In this document: piece by piece, positions 52,353-61,257 of the stretch
Position numbering within the stretch: the stretch's first letter is position 1
How the letters are laid out: every line of letters starts with the position of its first letter
DNA from: Aquibacillus saliphilus
GTDB taxonomy: Bacteria > Bacillota > Bacilli > Bacillales > Amphibacillaceae
NCBI RefSeq assembly: GCF_020404745.1
Contig: NZ_JAIZAP010000009.1
Location: 119,642-183,641, forward strand
Direction of reading: 5' to 3'
Length of the DNA stretch: 64,000 bases
Translations under genes and position numbers: made by a program
Notes under the pieces: model-generated
The model's input: only the letters and a program-made list of their open reading frames with translations
Database searches by the model: none
Told to the model about the DNA's origin: nothing

Positions 52353-53390
52353 ATGATTATTTATGAAAAAGGTGACCTTTTTAAACAAATAGATCATGTA
52401 GAAGCAGTTATAAATACAGTTAACTGTGTGGGTGTTATGGGAAAAGGAATTGCTCTAGAATTTAAGAAGCGCTATCCTGAAAACTTCCAAATATATAAAG
52501 ATAAATGTCTAAGCAAAGAATTAACTATTGGTAAGAGTTTTGTACACGAGATTCCTAATAAAGAAAAAACAAAATACATAGTTAACTTTCCTACTAAAAA
52601 ACATTGGCGTCATCCATCAAAAATTGAGTATATAGATGAAGGTCTTGATAATCTAAAAAGTATAATAATAGAACATAATATTAAATCCATTGCTATGCCC
52701 GCACTTGGTTGTGGAAATGGAAATCTTGATTGGGCTACTGTGAAACCCTTAATTGAAAAGAAATTAGAACCTCTAAATGATATAAAAATAGTCATTTATG
52801 AACCTTCTATCTCCAAAGAACAAAAAACAAGCAATAAAAAGAAAAAGCCTAAATTGACTGTTGATAGAAAAAAACTGCTACTCCTAATGAATGATTACAA
52901 TAAGGCAACAAAAGATCAAATATTAAGCTATATTCAAACCCATATTCTTTTTTACTTCCTAAACTTTAAAAATTTGGAGTTTGAATTAAAAGATAATGGA
53001 CCCTACCTATCAGACATTAACAAAGTAATCTTACTTTTAAGCGAATATTATATAGAACCAATTAAAAAAAGCGATCCTAGCCAGCCAACAAAAATTAAAG
53101 TTTTAACCTTAAATTTCCCAAAAAAGAAAGATATTTTGTCTGATCCAGAATATCTAAAAGTTAAATCCTTAATAAATGGGTTTGAAAGTTACGAGGGGCT
53201 TCTAACATTATCATTAACACACTGGTTTAAATTTAAAGGCAATTTTAATTCTGAAGAACTTAAAGATGAAGTAGCTTCATGGCTTGAGAGTAATAAATAC
53301 TTAACTGATCCAAAACTAATTGAAAAGGCAGTAAATAGGATAGAAAGAATCTATTTTGAACCTGAGAATTTATCATTTGATTTATTTTAA
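52353..53390 (+). CDS. darG: DarG-family antitoxin (macro domain ADP-ribosylglycohydrolase)
   Basis: A 345-residue protein. Residues 1-155 are a macro domain: IYEKGDLFKQIDHVEAVINT, then VNCVGVMGKGIALEFKKRYP and MPALGCGNGNLDW, the DarG/TARG1-like signatures that bind and remove ADP-ribose from DNA. Residues 170-345 match the DarG C-terminal domain that grips the toxin (LFYFLNFKNLEFELKDNGPY). So it would both repair the modification and block DarT. The divergent arrangement relative to darT is unusual. ATG 52353 behind TTAAGGAGTGTGAAAGA. Confidence 0.87.
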   Translation: MIIYEKGDLFKQIDHVEAVINTVNCVGVMGKGIALEFKKRYPENFQIYKDKCLSKELTIGKSFVHEIPNKEKTKYIVNFPTKKHWRHPSKIEYIDEGLDNLKSIIIEHNIKSIAMPALGCGNGNLDWATVKPLIEKKLEPLNDIKIVIYEPSISKEQKTSNKKKKPKLTVDRKKLLLLMNDYNKATKDQILSYIQTHILFYFLNFKNLEFELKDNGPYLSDINKVILLLSEYYIEPIKKSDPSQPTKIKVLTLNFPKKKDILSDPEYLKVKSLINGFESYEGLLTLSLTHWFKFKGNFNSEELKDEVASWLESNKYLTDPKLIEKAVNRIERIYFEPENLSFDLF

Positions 53391-53405
53391 GATTATATTT
53401 ACTAG

Positions 53406-53440
53406 ACACTCAGTAAACAAATGTTTACGGGTGTTTTTTT
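53406..53440 (+). terminator. Terminator after darG
   Basis: ACACTCAGTAAAC and GTTTACGGGTGT form a stem with a 4-nt loop and two mismatches, followed by TTTTTTT. Confidence 0.75.
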
Positions 53441-53596
53441 AATTTATCCTTTAACAATAAGGTGAAAACAAACTCTCTGTAGTAAATATTTAAGAACATA
53501 AATAAAAGGGTATTATCCTCAAGATTAACCCTTTTAATGAAATTTATTTTATTACAAAAACCCAATTGTTTTTGATTAAAACTAACTTGTAAAAGG

Positions 53597-53704
53597 TTTA
53601 CAGAGGGTAAAGAAACAATTGCAGATATAGAAAATAAATTATCATCTTTAGAAGAAATACCAGAAGAATTAAAAAAATATATTAATAAAGCGGCACACTT
53701 ATAG
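53597..53704 (+). pseudogene. C-terminal fragment of an unknown protein
   Basis: An open frame of 35 codons reads FTEGKETIADIENKLSSLEE then IPEELKKYINKAAHL and TAG. Its amphipathic helical content is more protein-like than surrounding frames, but start and upstream coding are missing. The larger minus-strand frame across it has no ribosome binding site and biased composition, so it was rejected. Confidence 0.3.
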
Positions 53705-53843
53705 AAATGATTAGATTCTGTCAACTGATAATAGAAATAAGATGAAATACTTGATGTGGTTAACAATTTGTTAAAGGAACTGAAAATAGTTTTTTGATTT
53801 TGATGAATGACTTTTCACTAACGGGGTTTTATATGAGATATGA

Positions 53844-53891
53844 AATACAACAAGTCTAGTTGCTACACAGTATAATGATACTATTCAATAG
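53844..53891 (+). pseudogene. Short relic matching the sequence at 31502-31606
   Basis: Reads NTTSLVATQYNDTIQ and TAG. The 33 bases from ACACAGTATAA differ at three positions from those near 31581, including bases after the stop codon. Together the two mark a repeated, now decayed gene or element. Confidence 0.35.
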
Positions 53892-53987
53892 AAAAAGAAT
53901 ATTCAACAATCGGCAATTGTAGAACTAGAATAAGTACCAGATAGATTTAGAAAAGTACATACCTATTCTCTGGAAAGGAAGCCTATC

Positions 53988-54314
53988 ATGCCCATACACA
54001 ACAAACTAGTACGAGACTTAATACCACAGATAATAGAGAAATCAGGAAAACAATACTCAACAAGAACCCTCGATGATAATGAATACATAACAGCACTAAG
54101 AACCAAACTCGAGGAAGAACTAAACGAATACCTAAAAGCAGATAACGACCAAGATAGTTTAGAAGAATTAGCGGATTTGATGGAGCTAATCCATGCTCTT
54201 GCAAAAACACATGGTGCTTCAATCGAGCAGGTTGAAAAAATTCGTCAGCAAAAAGAGGAGCAACGTGGCGGATTCAACGATAAAGTTTTTCTAATAGAGG
54301 TTGAAGAAGATTAG
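53988..54314 (+). CDS. MazG-like nucleotide pyrophosphohydrolase
   Basis: A 108-residue all-helical enzyme of the phosphoribosyl-ATP pyrophosphohydrolase-like/MazG group. It begins HNKLVRDLIPQIIEKSGKQY, typical of the subgroup, and has the magnesium-binding acidic pattern in LEEELNEYL and SLEELADLMELIHALAK. It would hydrolyse a nucleoside triphosphate to monophosphate and pyrophosphate. Stand-alone members often occur in phage-defence or stress clusters. It lies 17 bp before an HNH nuclease gene in the same direction. GGAAAGGAAGCC ribosome binding site. Confidence 0.85.
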   Translation: MPIHNKLVRDLIPQIIEKSGKQYSTRTLDDNEYITALRTKLEEELNEYLKADNDQDSLEELADLMELIHALAKTHGASIEQVEKIRQQKEEQRGGFNDKVFLIEVEED

Positions 54315-54331
54315 TCTTAGGAGGTGAGTGA

Positions 54332-55324
54332 ATGAGCCATAAATTAAAAGTAGGTGAATTGAAAGAGGAGTATTTAACCGATGAGGAAATCTGGCGAATT
54401 TTCACGGTTGTGCTAACTAGTCAATCTGTTAAATCATCTACCTACAAATATGCTCTTATTAAAGCGTTAATCGAAAATTTGTATCAGGTGAACGATGAGT
54501 TTGAATTAACATACGATCAACTGGCTTATTCCTTCACCAAGGTCTATTGGAACCTTATCGTCCAGCACGACTTAGTCAAGCAAAATAGAGGAAAGAATGC
54601 TCGAGTAGTTTCCATTATCAAAGATATCCAGGTCAAGCACCAGATTCCAGCTGATTTCAGTTTTGATAAGCTAAATGTCCAAATACAAGTGAAGTTAATT
54701 GCCGAAGTGAAAGCAACAATGAAACAAAATGTGTATGGCGCACTTTATGGTGATACAAGAGGGAAGTTCTATGCTTTTGAACATAAGTCGGAGCATTTTA
54801 AATTAAATCCTGCAGTGCACAGCTTTATGCTGAAATACCAACGCTTAATTGTAAATCTAACAAATTATCATATGGCTGTCATGATTGAAAAGTTAAACGA
54901 GGTTCCAAGTACAAACTTCCTGCTTGGTAAGGTGGAGAGCATTGCCAAGAGGTCGTCATTGCGTCCTTTTGAAAAAGTCTTGCTTAACCACTTCCAGAGA
55001 ACTTGTTTCTATTGCGGTAAGACACTTTTAAATGGGGAAACAAAAACTCATGTTGATCACTTTATCCCATGGTCATTTGTGCAGTCAGATCAATTATGGA
55101 ATCTGGTCCTTTCATGTCAGTCATGTAATAACTCCAAAAGCGACAAGCTACCGAAGAAAAACTTCTTAAATTATATTGTTGATCGAAACAATGAACTTGT
55201 TACAAGGGAAGAAGATGATGTAGCAAGTCTGATGACAAATTATAAGGATAAGAAGATTATTTTGCTCTATGATTACTCGATTAAAAATGGGTTTGATAGG
55301 ATTTGGAGTCCTAAATCTAACTAG
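54332..55324 (+). CDS. HNH endonuclease
   Basis: A 330-residue protein. The first 220 residues are helical and not recognised; residues about 226-280 are an HNH domain with a zinc site: CFYCGKTLLNGETKTHVDHF, IPWSF, then NLVLSCQSCNNSKSDKLP. The first His of the motif (HVDH), the Asn (N-L-V) and the CxxC pairs are all intact, so it should be active. Co-directional with the MazG-like gene 17 bp upstream and the helicase gene 138 bp downstream. Likely targets foreign DNA; the N-terminal domain may recognise the substrate. GGAGGTG ribosome binding site. Confidence 0.85.
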   Translation: MSHKLKVGELKEEYLTDEEIWRIFTVVLTSQSVKSSTYKYALIKALIENLYQVNDEFELTYDQLAYSFTKVYWNLIVQHDLVKQNRGKNARVVSIIKDIQVKHQIPADFSFDKLNVQIQVKLIAEVKATMKQNVYGALYGDTRGKFYAFEHKSEHFKLNPAVHSFMLKYQRLIVNLTNYHMAVMIEKLNEVPSTNFLLGKVESIAKRSSLRPFEKVLLNHFQRTCFYCGKTLLNGETKTHVDHFIPWSFVQSDQLWNLVLSCQSCNNSKSDKLPKKNFLNYIVDRNNELVTREEDDVASLMTNYKDKKIILLYDYSIKNGFDRIWSPKSN

Positions 55325-55462
55325 GATATTGAAAAAGGTTATACGATTCGGGTATGTTAAAATATGTAATATAAGCATGCAGGAATTCACCAAATTAATT
55401 TATTCTAATCAGTAAAGTTAGTTAGGCAGTAGCCATTACATAAGAGAAGAGGTGCTAGAAGC

Positions 55463-58201
55463 TTGGACATAGAACAACACCTCATACTGGTAAAAAACGA
55501 GGATAAAACAGACCAAGTTGATTTTTGTAATTATTATAGCGGGAAATGGCAAATAAAGTACCGCAATAATAGTAAAGTATACACGTACAAAGATACAAAT
55601 GTAGTCTGGCAAAGCGATCCAAATAAGATAGACCAGAATACTAGTATCGTGTACGAAAATAACCAGCCGATTTCAGGTATTACTAACATACTGGATTTTG
55701 GTTCTCACATAAGACTTATCTTTAAACGAAGATATAAAAAAACATATCCATGCTCTATGCTTACTATTGAACAAACGTCCTTATTTAACAAAAAGGCAAC
55801 GAAGTGCTTTGATTATTTAACAGTACTAGCAAATCATGTCAGTGAAAAGGTTGATGGAGACCAGACTTTTTTGAGCAAGCAATACAATGGTCTGTCTACT
55901 ATTAGTCCGCGTAGTGTTTTATCAGCCTATTTAGAAAGAAAACCCTCAAAAAGTGATGAAAGGCTATCACAAGTTATATTCCCGTTTGGATTTAACGCAA
56001 GTCAAAAATCAGCAGCAGAGAAGGCGATAACGGAGCAAGTTAGCATCATTGAAGGTCCACCAGGAACTGGAAAAACACAAACAATTCTCAATATTATTGC
56101 GAACGCAATCATAAATAATAAAACCGTTGCAGTGGTTTCTAATAATAACTCTGCAACAGCTAATGTTCATGAAAAATTACAAAAGTATGGGCTGGATTTT
56201 ATTACAGCCTATCTTGGCAATAAAGAAAACAAGGAAACTTTCTTTAATAAACAAAATGGTTTATACCCAGACATGAGCAACTGGGTACTAGAAGACGAAG
56301 ATTATCAATCAATTAAAACGAACTTAAAAGATTCACAGCACAAATTAAACAACATGCTTGAATGGAAGAATAAACAAGCTTTATTAAAACAGGAACAATC
56401 TGAAGTTCAAACAGAATATGCGTATTTTGCAGACTATTATACAGAATCTAAACTCAAACAGCTTCAAATGAATTCATTTTTCAGGTTGAGCGCAGATAAG
56501 GTATTACAAATACTAATTGAGTACCAACGCCTTGTTGAAAAAGGAAAGGTGAAATTAAGCAATAAATTATATAATTTGTTTGCTTATGGAATATACAGCT
56601 TTAAAATGTATGAATTTCCACCAGAAGTTGTCATCTCTTTTTTACAGAAAACCTATTACAAGTCAAAAATAAAAGAGTTAACAAGCGAAATAGAAGCTTT
56701 GGGTATGAAGCTTGACAATTATAATTTTGATCGTGCCATGAAAGAATACAGCGAAGATTCAATGAAACTATTTAAGGCTAGTTTGGCTAAGGCATATGGA
56801 CAGGACAGCAATAGGAATGTTTTTACGTCAGATGTACTATGGAAAAATTTTGATGGGTTCATTAAGGAGTATCCAGTTATCCTAAGTACAACCCATTCTC
56901 TACGAAATAGTGCGGCAAAAAACTATTTGTTTGATTATGTGTTAATTGATGAGTCTTCACAGGTAGATGTAGTTACAGGTGCATTAGCTTTATCTTGTGC
57001 TAAAAATGCTGTGATAGTAGGCGATGCCATGCAGCTTCCTAATGTGGTGCCGACAGAAGTGGAAGAAAAAACTACGAGGATATTTGAGTCCTATCAACTT
57101 GACCAGGCATACAACTATGCCAAACATAGCCTATTGTCTTCGGTAATAAGTTTATATGAAGATATTCCTAAGACATTGTTGAAGGAACACTACCGCTGTC
57201 ATCCTAAAATCATCGGCTTTTGTAATCAAAAATTTTATAATAACGAACTGATTGTTTTAACAGACGACCAGGAAATAGAAAAACCGTTACATTTACACAT
57301 AACCACCAAAGGGAATCATGCAAGAGGGACGTTAAATCAACGTCAGATTGATGTTGTCTACAATGAAATCATTCCTAACCAAAAAATAAATACTGAAAAC
57401 CAATCAGTAGGGGTGATTGCACCATATCGTATGCAGGCAAATGAACTGGAAAAAACTAAAGGTTCCCTGAATATAGAGGCGGACACGGTTCATAAATACC
57501 AGGGACGAGAAAAGGATATTATCATCCTTACCACGGTATCAAATGAGATTAATGTAAATGATTTTGCTGATAACCCCAACCTGATCAATGTGGCTGTTTC
57601 ACGTGCAGTGGAGAAGTTAATTGTCGTAGTAGGTGAGGGCAGTGAGGAATGGCATGGAACAAATATTGGTGATCTAGTCCGCTATATAAAATATAATAGT
57701 TTTGAAATAACTGAAAGCCAAATATACTCTGTGTTTGACCTTCTTTATAGTAATTATTCAGATAAATTGTTAGATGTGATGAAGAATAGTAAGCAAGTTT
57801 CTGAGTATAAGTCGGAAAATCTTATGAATGCCGTAATTGAAAAGGTATTGAGCCAAGCTGAATTTAGTAGTCTTGATTTCGTACTTCATCAGCCATTAAG
57901 GATGCTAATTAAAGATCCAGTTAAACTTACTGATGACGAACGTAAATATGCAATGAATATACTAACCCATACGGATTTTGTTATTTTTAACAAGTTGGAT
58001 AAAATGCCGGTACTAGTAATTGAAGTCGATGGACATGCGTTCCATGCAGATAATCCAACGCAATTAAGGCGAGACGAAATGAAAGATCGTATATTGCAGA
58101 AGTACAATATTCCAATTATTCGAATGAAAACAACAGGAAGTGATGAAGAAACAGTACTCCGGAAAAAGCTCGTGGAGTTGCTACGGTTGGAGGTTGGTTG
58201 A
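55463..58201 (+). CDS. Superfamily 1 helicase with C-terminal nuclease-like domain
   Basis: A 912-residue protein. Helicase motifs are present in order: Walker A IEGPPGTGKTQTILNI near residue 196, a long inserted coiled-coil region (about 290-440), motif II YVLIDESSQVDV near 494, motif III VIVGDAMQLP, motif IV/V region VIAPYRMQANEL and TVHKYQGREKDIIILTTVS, and motif VI NVAVSRAVEKLIVVVG. This is the UPF1/AAA_11-12 type. Residues about 790-912 form a restriction-endonuclease-like domain (LVIEVDGHAFHADNPTQLRR then DRILQKYNIPIIRM), as in DUF2726/DUF559 proteins. Likely a nucleic-acid translocase-nuclease acting in defence. TTG start with AGAGGTG upstream. Confidence 0.88.
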   Translation: MDIEQHLILVKNEDKTDQVDFCNYYSGKWQIKYRNNSKVYTYKDTNVVWQSDPNKIDQNTSIVYENNQPISGITNILDFGSHIRLIFKRRYKKTYPCSMLTIEQTSLFNKKATKCFDYLTVLANHVSEKVDGDQTFLSKQYNGLSTISPRSVLSAYLERKPSKSDERLSQVIFPFGFNASQKSAAEKAITEQVSIIEGPPGTGKTQTILNIIANAIINNKTVAVVSNNNSATANVHEKLQKYGLDFITAYLGNKENKETFFNKQNGLYPDMSNWVLEDEDYQSIKTNLKDSQHKLNNMLEWKNKQALLKQEQSEVQTEYAYFADYYTESKLKQLQMNSFFRLSADKVLQILIEYQRLVEKGKVKLSNKLYNLFAYGIYSFKMYEFPPEVVISFLQKTYYKSKIKELTSEIEALGMKLDNYNFDRAMKEYSEDSMKLFKASLAKAYGQDSNRNVFTSDVLWKNFDGFIKEYPVILSTTHSLRNSAAKNYLFDYVLIDESSQVDVVTGALALSCAKNAVIVGDAMQLPNVVPTEVEEKTTRIFESYQLDQAYNYAKHSLLSSVISLYEDIPKTLLKEHYRCHPKIIGFCNQKFYNNELIVLTDDQEIEKPLHLHITTKGNHARGTLNQRQIDVVYNEIIPNQKINTENQSVGVIAPYRMQANELEKTKGSLNIEADTVHKYQGREKDIIILTTVSNEINVNDFADNPNLINVAVSRAVEKLIVVVGEGSEEWHGTNIGDLVRYIKYNSFEITESQIYSVFDLLYSNYSDKLLDVMKNSKQVSEYKSENLMNAVIEKVLSQAEFSSLDFVLHQPLRMLIKDPVKLTDDERKYAMNILTHTDFVIFNKLDKMPVLVIEVDGHAFHADNPTQLRRDEMKDRILQKYNIPIIRMKTTGSDEETVLRKKLVELLRLEVG

Positions 58202-58236
58202 TTGACAATTAGAAAAGAAGTAGAGGTAACCAATTT

Positions 58237-58274
58237 AATCTTATGCATTACTTTTGTAGTGTGTAAGATTTTTT
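58237..58274 (+). terminator. Terminator after the helicase gene
   Basis: AATCTTA (58237-58243) and TAAGATT (58264-58270) pair, with ATTAC/GTAGT continuing inside, then TTTTTT. It separates the helicase operon from the ATPase module. Confidence 0.75.
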
Positions 58275-58479
58275 ATTAATGGGATGGAGCATGAAATGGT
58301 GGTACACCCCATGTTCATAATGAATTATGGTGGTGAAAATCCTCAAGATATAAGAACATGAAGGCTACTTACACACATCACAATGCAATGTTAAAATAAT
58401 ATGTAGACATTAAACATAAAATCATTAATGATAAAATGTTTTTGATAATTGAATTGAAATACATCAGGGGGAGACGCAG

Positions 58480-59448
58480 ATGAACACCTATTGGAATTTT
58501 CCGGCTGCCACTGGGGGGATGATTAATTCCATCAATAATGCTGGCTTAGAAACATTCAGGGGGAATGCACTGGATTCATTAACGAGAGAAATATGCCAGA
58601 ATTCACTGGATGCGGTGAGTGATTCAACAAAACCAGTAGTTGTTGAGTTTAGTAGCTTTTCTACAGATATCAATCAACTACCAAATAGAGATGAACTAAT
58701 TAAGGTATTTAAGCTGTGCGAACATACATGGCATGGGCATAACAAGAAAAGTGAAGATTTTGTTGATGAGGCACTATCGATATTGAATCGTCAGGAAATG
58801 AAGCTTTTGCGTATTAGTGACTTTAATACCAAAGGGCTAGAAGGTGCAAAAAAAGGTGAGCTTGGATCCCCATGGTCTTCCCTAATAAAGGAAGCTGGTT
58901 CATCGAATAAAGATGAAAATTCAGGTGGAAGTTTTGGGATTGGAAAATCCGCGCCCTTCTTGAATTCAAGCATAAGAACCTTGTTTTATTCCTCTTATGA
59001 TGAGTCCGGATACGAGTCTCATATCGGTGTGGCAAATATTATGTCGTTTAAAAAAAGTGACAGTCAAATCACGTTGGGTAATGGGTATTATACGGATAAT
59101 GAAAATTCATTAGCGATACCAGGTCAACTAAGTCTTGATCAAGAGTTTGAGAGAGTATCTACAGGGACAGACATTTATGTATCGGCTTTCGAACCAAAGC
59201 AAGACTGGGAAAAAGAAGTCAAAAATTCTATTCTGTTTAACTTTTTTATTACGATATACAACAAGAAATTGTTAGTTAGAATTAATGATTTTGAAATAAA
59301 TCACAATAACATTGATCAACTGATTAATGAACTAGAAGACAATGAAGAGAATCAAATTCTAAAGAACTATTTTCATTTATTAACATCAGACAAGACAATC
59401 AAGATTCCATACCCTGGTCAGAATTACAAGAAGGGGGATTTATTTTGA
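58480..59448 (+). CDS. GHKL (Hsp90/MutL/MORC-like) ATPase, N-terminal half
   Basis: The 322 residues encode an ATPase of the GHKL fold: N box TREICQNSLDAV (residues 35-46, catalytic Glu and Mg-binding Asn), a modified G1 box RISDFNTKGLEG near 110, the lid GGSFGIGKSAPFL near 149, and STGTDIYVSAF as the last GT motif. It is neither a kinase nor standard MutL. The TGA at 59446 lies in TTTATTTTGATG; in the next frame coding continues without pause as FDVGEAELFLLNGEDLNRRV. One gene of about 645 codons thus appears split by an indel. First gene of a compact three-gene module. CAGGGGGAGACGCAG before the ATG. Confidence 0.8.
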   Translation: MNTYWNFPAATGGMINSINNAGLETFRGNALDSLTREICQNSLDAVSDSTKPVVVEFSSFSTDINQLPNRDELIKVFKLCEHTWHGHNKKSEDFVDEALSILNRQEMKLLRISDFNTKGLEGAKKGELGSPWSSLIKEAGSSNKDENSGGSFGIGKSAPFLNSSIRTLFYSSYDESGYESHIGVANIMSFKKSDSQITLGNGYYTDNENSLAIPGQLSLDQEFERVSTGTDIYVSAFEPKQDWEKEVKNSILFNFFITIYNKKLLVRINDFEINHNNIDQLINELEDNEENQILKNYFHLLTSDKTIKIPYPGQNYKKGDLF

Positions 59449-59449
59449 T

Positions 59450-60421
59450 GTGGGGGAAGCAGAGTTATTTCTACTTAACGGAGAAGATTTAAACAGACGT
59501 GTGCTAATGACGAGAAAAACGGGGATGCGAATTTTTGAACAAAAAAATATAAGTGGAAGTATCTCATTCACCGGAATACTGATGATTACCGGAACTAAGA
59601 TGAATAATATATTCAAACAAATGGAGAACCCATCCCATAATGAATGGTCATCAGAAAGATATGAAAAAGATCCAAAATTAGCCAAAAAAATCTATGCGGA
59701 TTTACGAAAATTCGTTAGAGATACAGTTAAGAATAAATTTCAGGAACAAATTACGGATGAAATGGATGCAGTTGGTTTAAATGACTTTTTGCCGGATAAA
59801 AGCCTTACTTCCGATCAATCTGCAAAAAAGTCTGAGTCATTAAATTCAGCAATTAAATCGATTATTACGAAAGAAAAGAAACAAGAACCTAAAAGTGTTA
59901 GCAGACGCAAAGGGAAAGACACAGAGGATTTCGACAAACAACTTGCAGGTGATTTCGGTATTACACCATCTGGAAATCAAGGTGGAAATGGGGATGGTAC
60001 ACATAGTAGTGAAGGTGATGATGGAGCCGGTGCAATGAACCCAGGTGGAAACAACGAATTAGATTCAAATGAAAGTGGCGGACAAGACAAGAAACGAGAA
60101 CGCAAACCTAGTAAACAACCAATACCAATGAAGCAGAAGTATCTATGTGTGGATAAAGACAAAGGGAAATATAATTTTATGATTTCACCAACAAAAACAG
60201 TCCCAAGCGGTCGGTTAGTATTTCAAGTGATAGGTGAACAAAGTGATTATGATTTACCAATTACAGATGCTTCGACAAATGACCACATCGTAACGGTTGA
60301 TAAAGTTAGTTCGAACACAGTTCATCTCCATTCACTATCGAAGAATAAACGATTTATGTTAAGTGTTAATATTGATTACTCCGATTATTGTGTATTGGAG
60401 GTAGAACTATATGAAAATTAG
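59450..60421 (+). CDS. GHKL ATPase, C-terminal half (frameshifted continuation)
   Basis: A frame of 323 codons that continues the preceding ATPase. Residues 1-60 (AELFLLNGEDLNRRVLMTRK, SGSISFTGILMITG) complete the transducer part of a GHKL ATPase; a charged helical region follows (SSERYEKDPKLAKKIYADLR), then a low-complexity Gly/Asn/Glu linker (SGNQGGNGDGTHSSEGDDGA) and a beta-rich C-terminal domain. GTG 59450 lacks a ribosome binding site, though the TGATGTG junction could allow some reinitiation. Either the gene is inactive, or the two halves associate, or the indel is a sequencing error or phase-variation event. Confidence 0.7.
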   Translation: MGEAELFLLNGEDLNRRVLMTRKTGMRIFEQKNISGSISFTGILMITGTKMNNIFKQMENPSHNEWSSERYEKDPKLAKKIYADLRKFVRDTVKNKFQEQITDEMDAVGLNDFLPDKSLTSDQSAKKSESLNSAIKSIITKEKKQEPKSVSRRKGKDTEDFDKQLAGDFGITPSGNQGGNGDGTHSSEGDDGAGAMNPGGNNELDSNESGGQDKKRERKPSKQPIPMKQKYLCVDKDKGKYNFMISPTKTVPSGRLVFQVIGEQSDYDLPITDASTNDHIVTVDKVSSNTVHLHSLSKNKRFMLSVNIDYSDYCVLEVELYEN

Positions 60422-61256
60422 CACTTCCTATCCGTATCCGGTCTTGTATATGAATAATGATGATTATATTAATTCAAGCTTTCATTCTAAAATAAACATT
60501 CAAGAATCGTTTGGTGAAGTCCAAATTCACTTACAGTTTGAACTGGAAAATGAAGGCATGAAAAGGTTAATGGAAAAAAGTGAAGGTGTTTATTTAATTC
60601 ATGTGGAATGTGGCCAAACTAGTTATCGTAATGCGTTCAAAACGAATAAAGTAACATTGGAGATTTCGATTCCGACAGAGAAGCTGCGTGGAAAAATAGC
60701 AATCCATTCCTTTATAATTGCCAATCAAAGGATTGAGAATTATACCAATAACACTTTGAATGAGTTTTATCAAGAAATGCCGATTACGTTTGAAAAAGGT
60801 AATATTCTAGCAATTGGTGATGCCATCGAAACAACTTTGTTTGAAGATAACAGTGAAATACTCAATCTTCCATCAATCGCAAAAGTAACGAAATCTCTTA
60901 AAAATGATTTCATGGAAGTTGATATCCATTCAAATATCATTACAATATCTCTTCCAGATTATGAATACAATCAATATGCGACAAACGCAAAATCTAGATT
61001 GAAAAATACTATTCTTTCTACCGTTATTGTACCTAGTTTGGTCTATGTGTTTTCTAAAATGAAGGATAACAAAGAAGATTTAGAAGATTACAAGTGGTAC
61101 CAAGTATTGGAGAAGATTTTTGATGACAATAATTACCGGCTTGATGATGTCGGCTCAGATTCTTTGTCTTCGTTAAAAGCAGCTCAATTAGTGTTGCGTA
61201 AGCCATTGAAAACAAGTTTTGAAGAGATTGAGAAATTCAATAGGGTGGAGGAATAA
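60411..61256 (+). CDS. Unknown protein of the GHKL-ATPase module
   Basis: A 281-residue protein of no family I recognise. The first 130 residues are beta-rich (FGEVQIHLQFELENEGMKRL, VYLIHVECGQTSYRNAFKTN), then a more helical half with KSRLKNTILSTVIVPSLVYVF and an acidic C-terminus. It overlaps the ATPase 3' end by 11 bp and ends one base before the next ATG, so all three proteins are made together. The beta-rich start may mediate binding to the ATPase's C-terminal domain. ATTGGAGGTAGAACTAT precedes the ATG. Confidence 0.65.
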   Translation: MKISTSYPYPVLYMNNDDYINSSFHSKINIQESFGEVQIHLQFELENEGMKRLMEKSEGVYLIHVECGQTSYRNAFKTNKVTLEISIPTEKLRGKIAIHSFIIANQRIENYTNNTLNEFYQEMPITFEKGNILAIGDAIETTLFEDNSEILNLPSIAKVTKSLKNDFMEVDIHSNIITISLPDYEYNQYATNAKSRLKNTILSTVIVPSLVYVFSKMKDNKEDLEDYKWYQVLEKIFDDNNYRLDDVGSDSLSSLKAAQLVLRKPLKTSFEEIEKFNRVEE

Positions 61257-61257
61257 G

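Noticed and set aside
53425..53766. 113-codon minus-strand frame
   Set aside because: Low-complexity Ser/Phe/Leu composition, no ribosome binding site, and a more protein-like plus-strand fragment lies across it.
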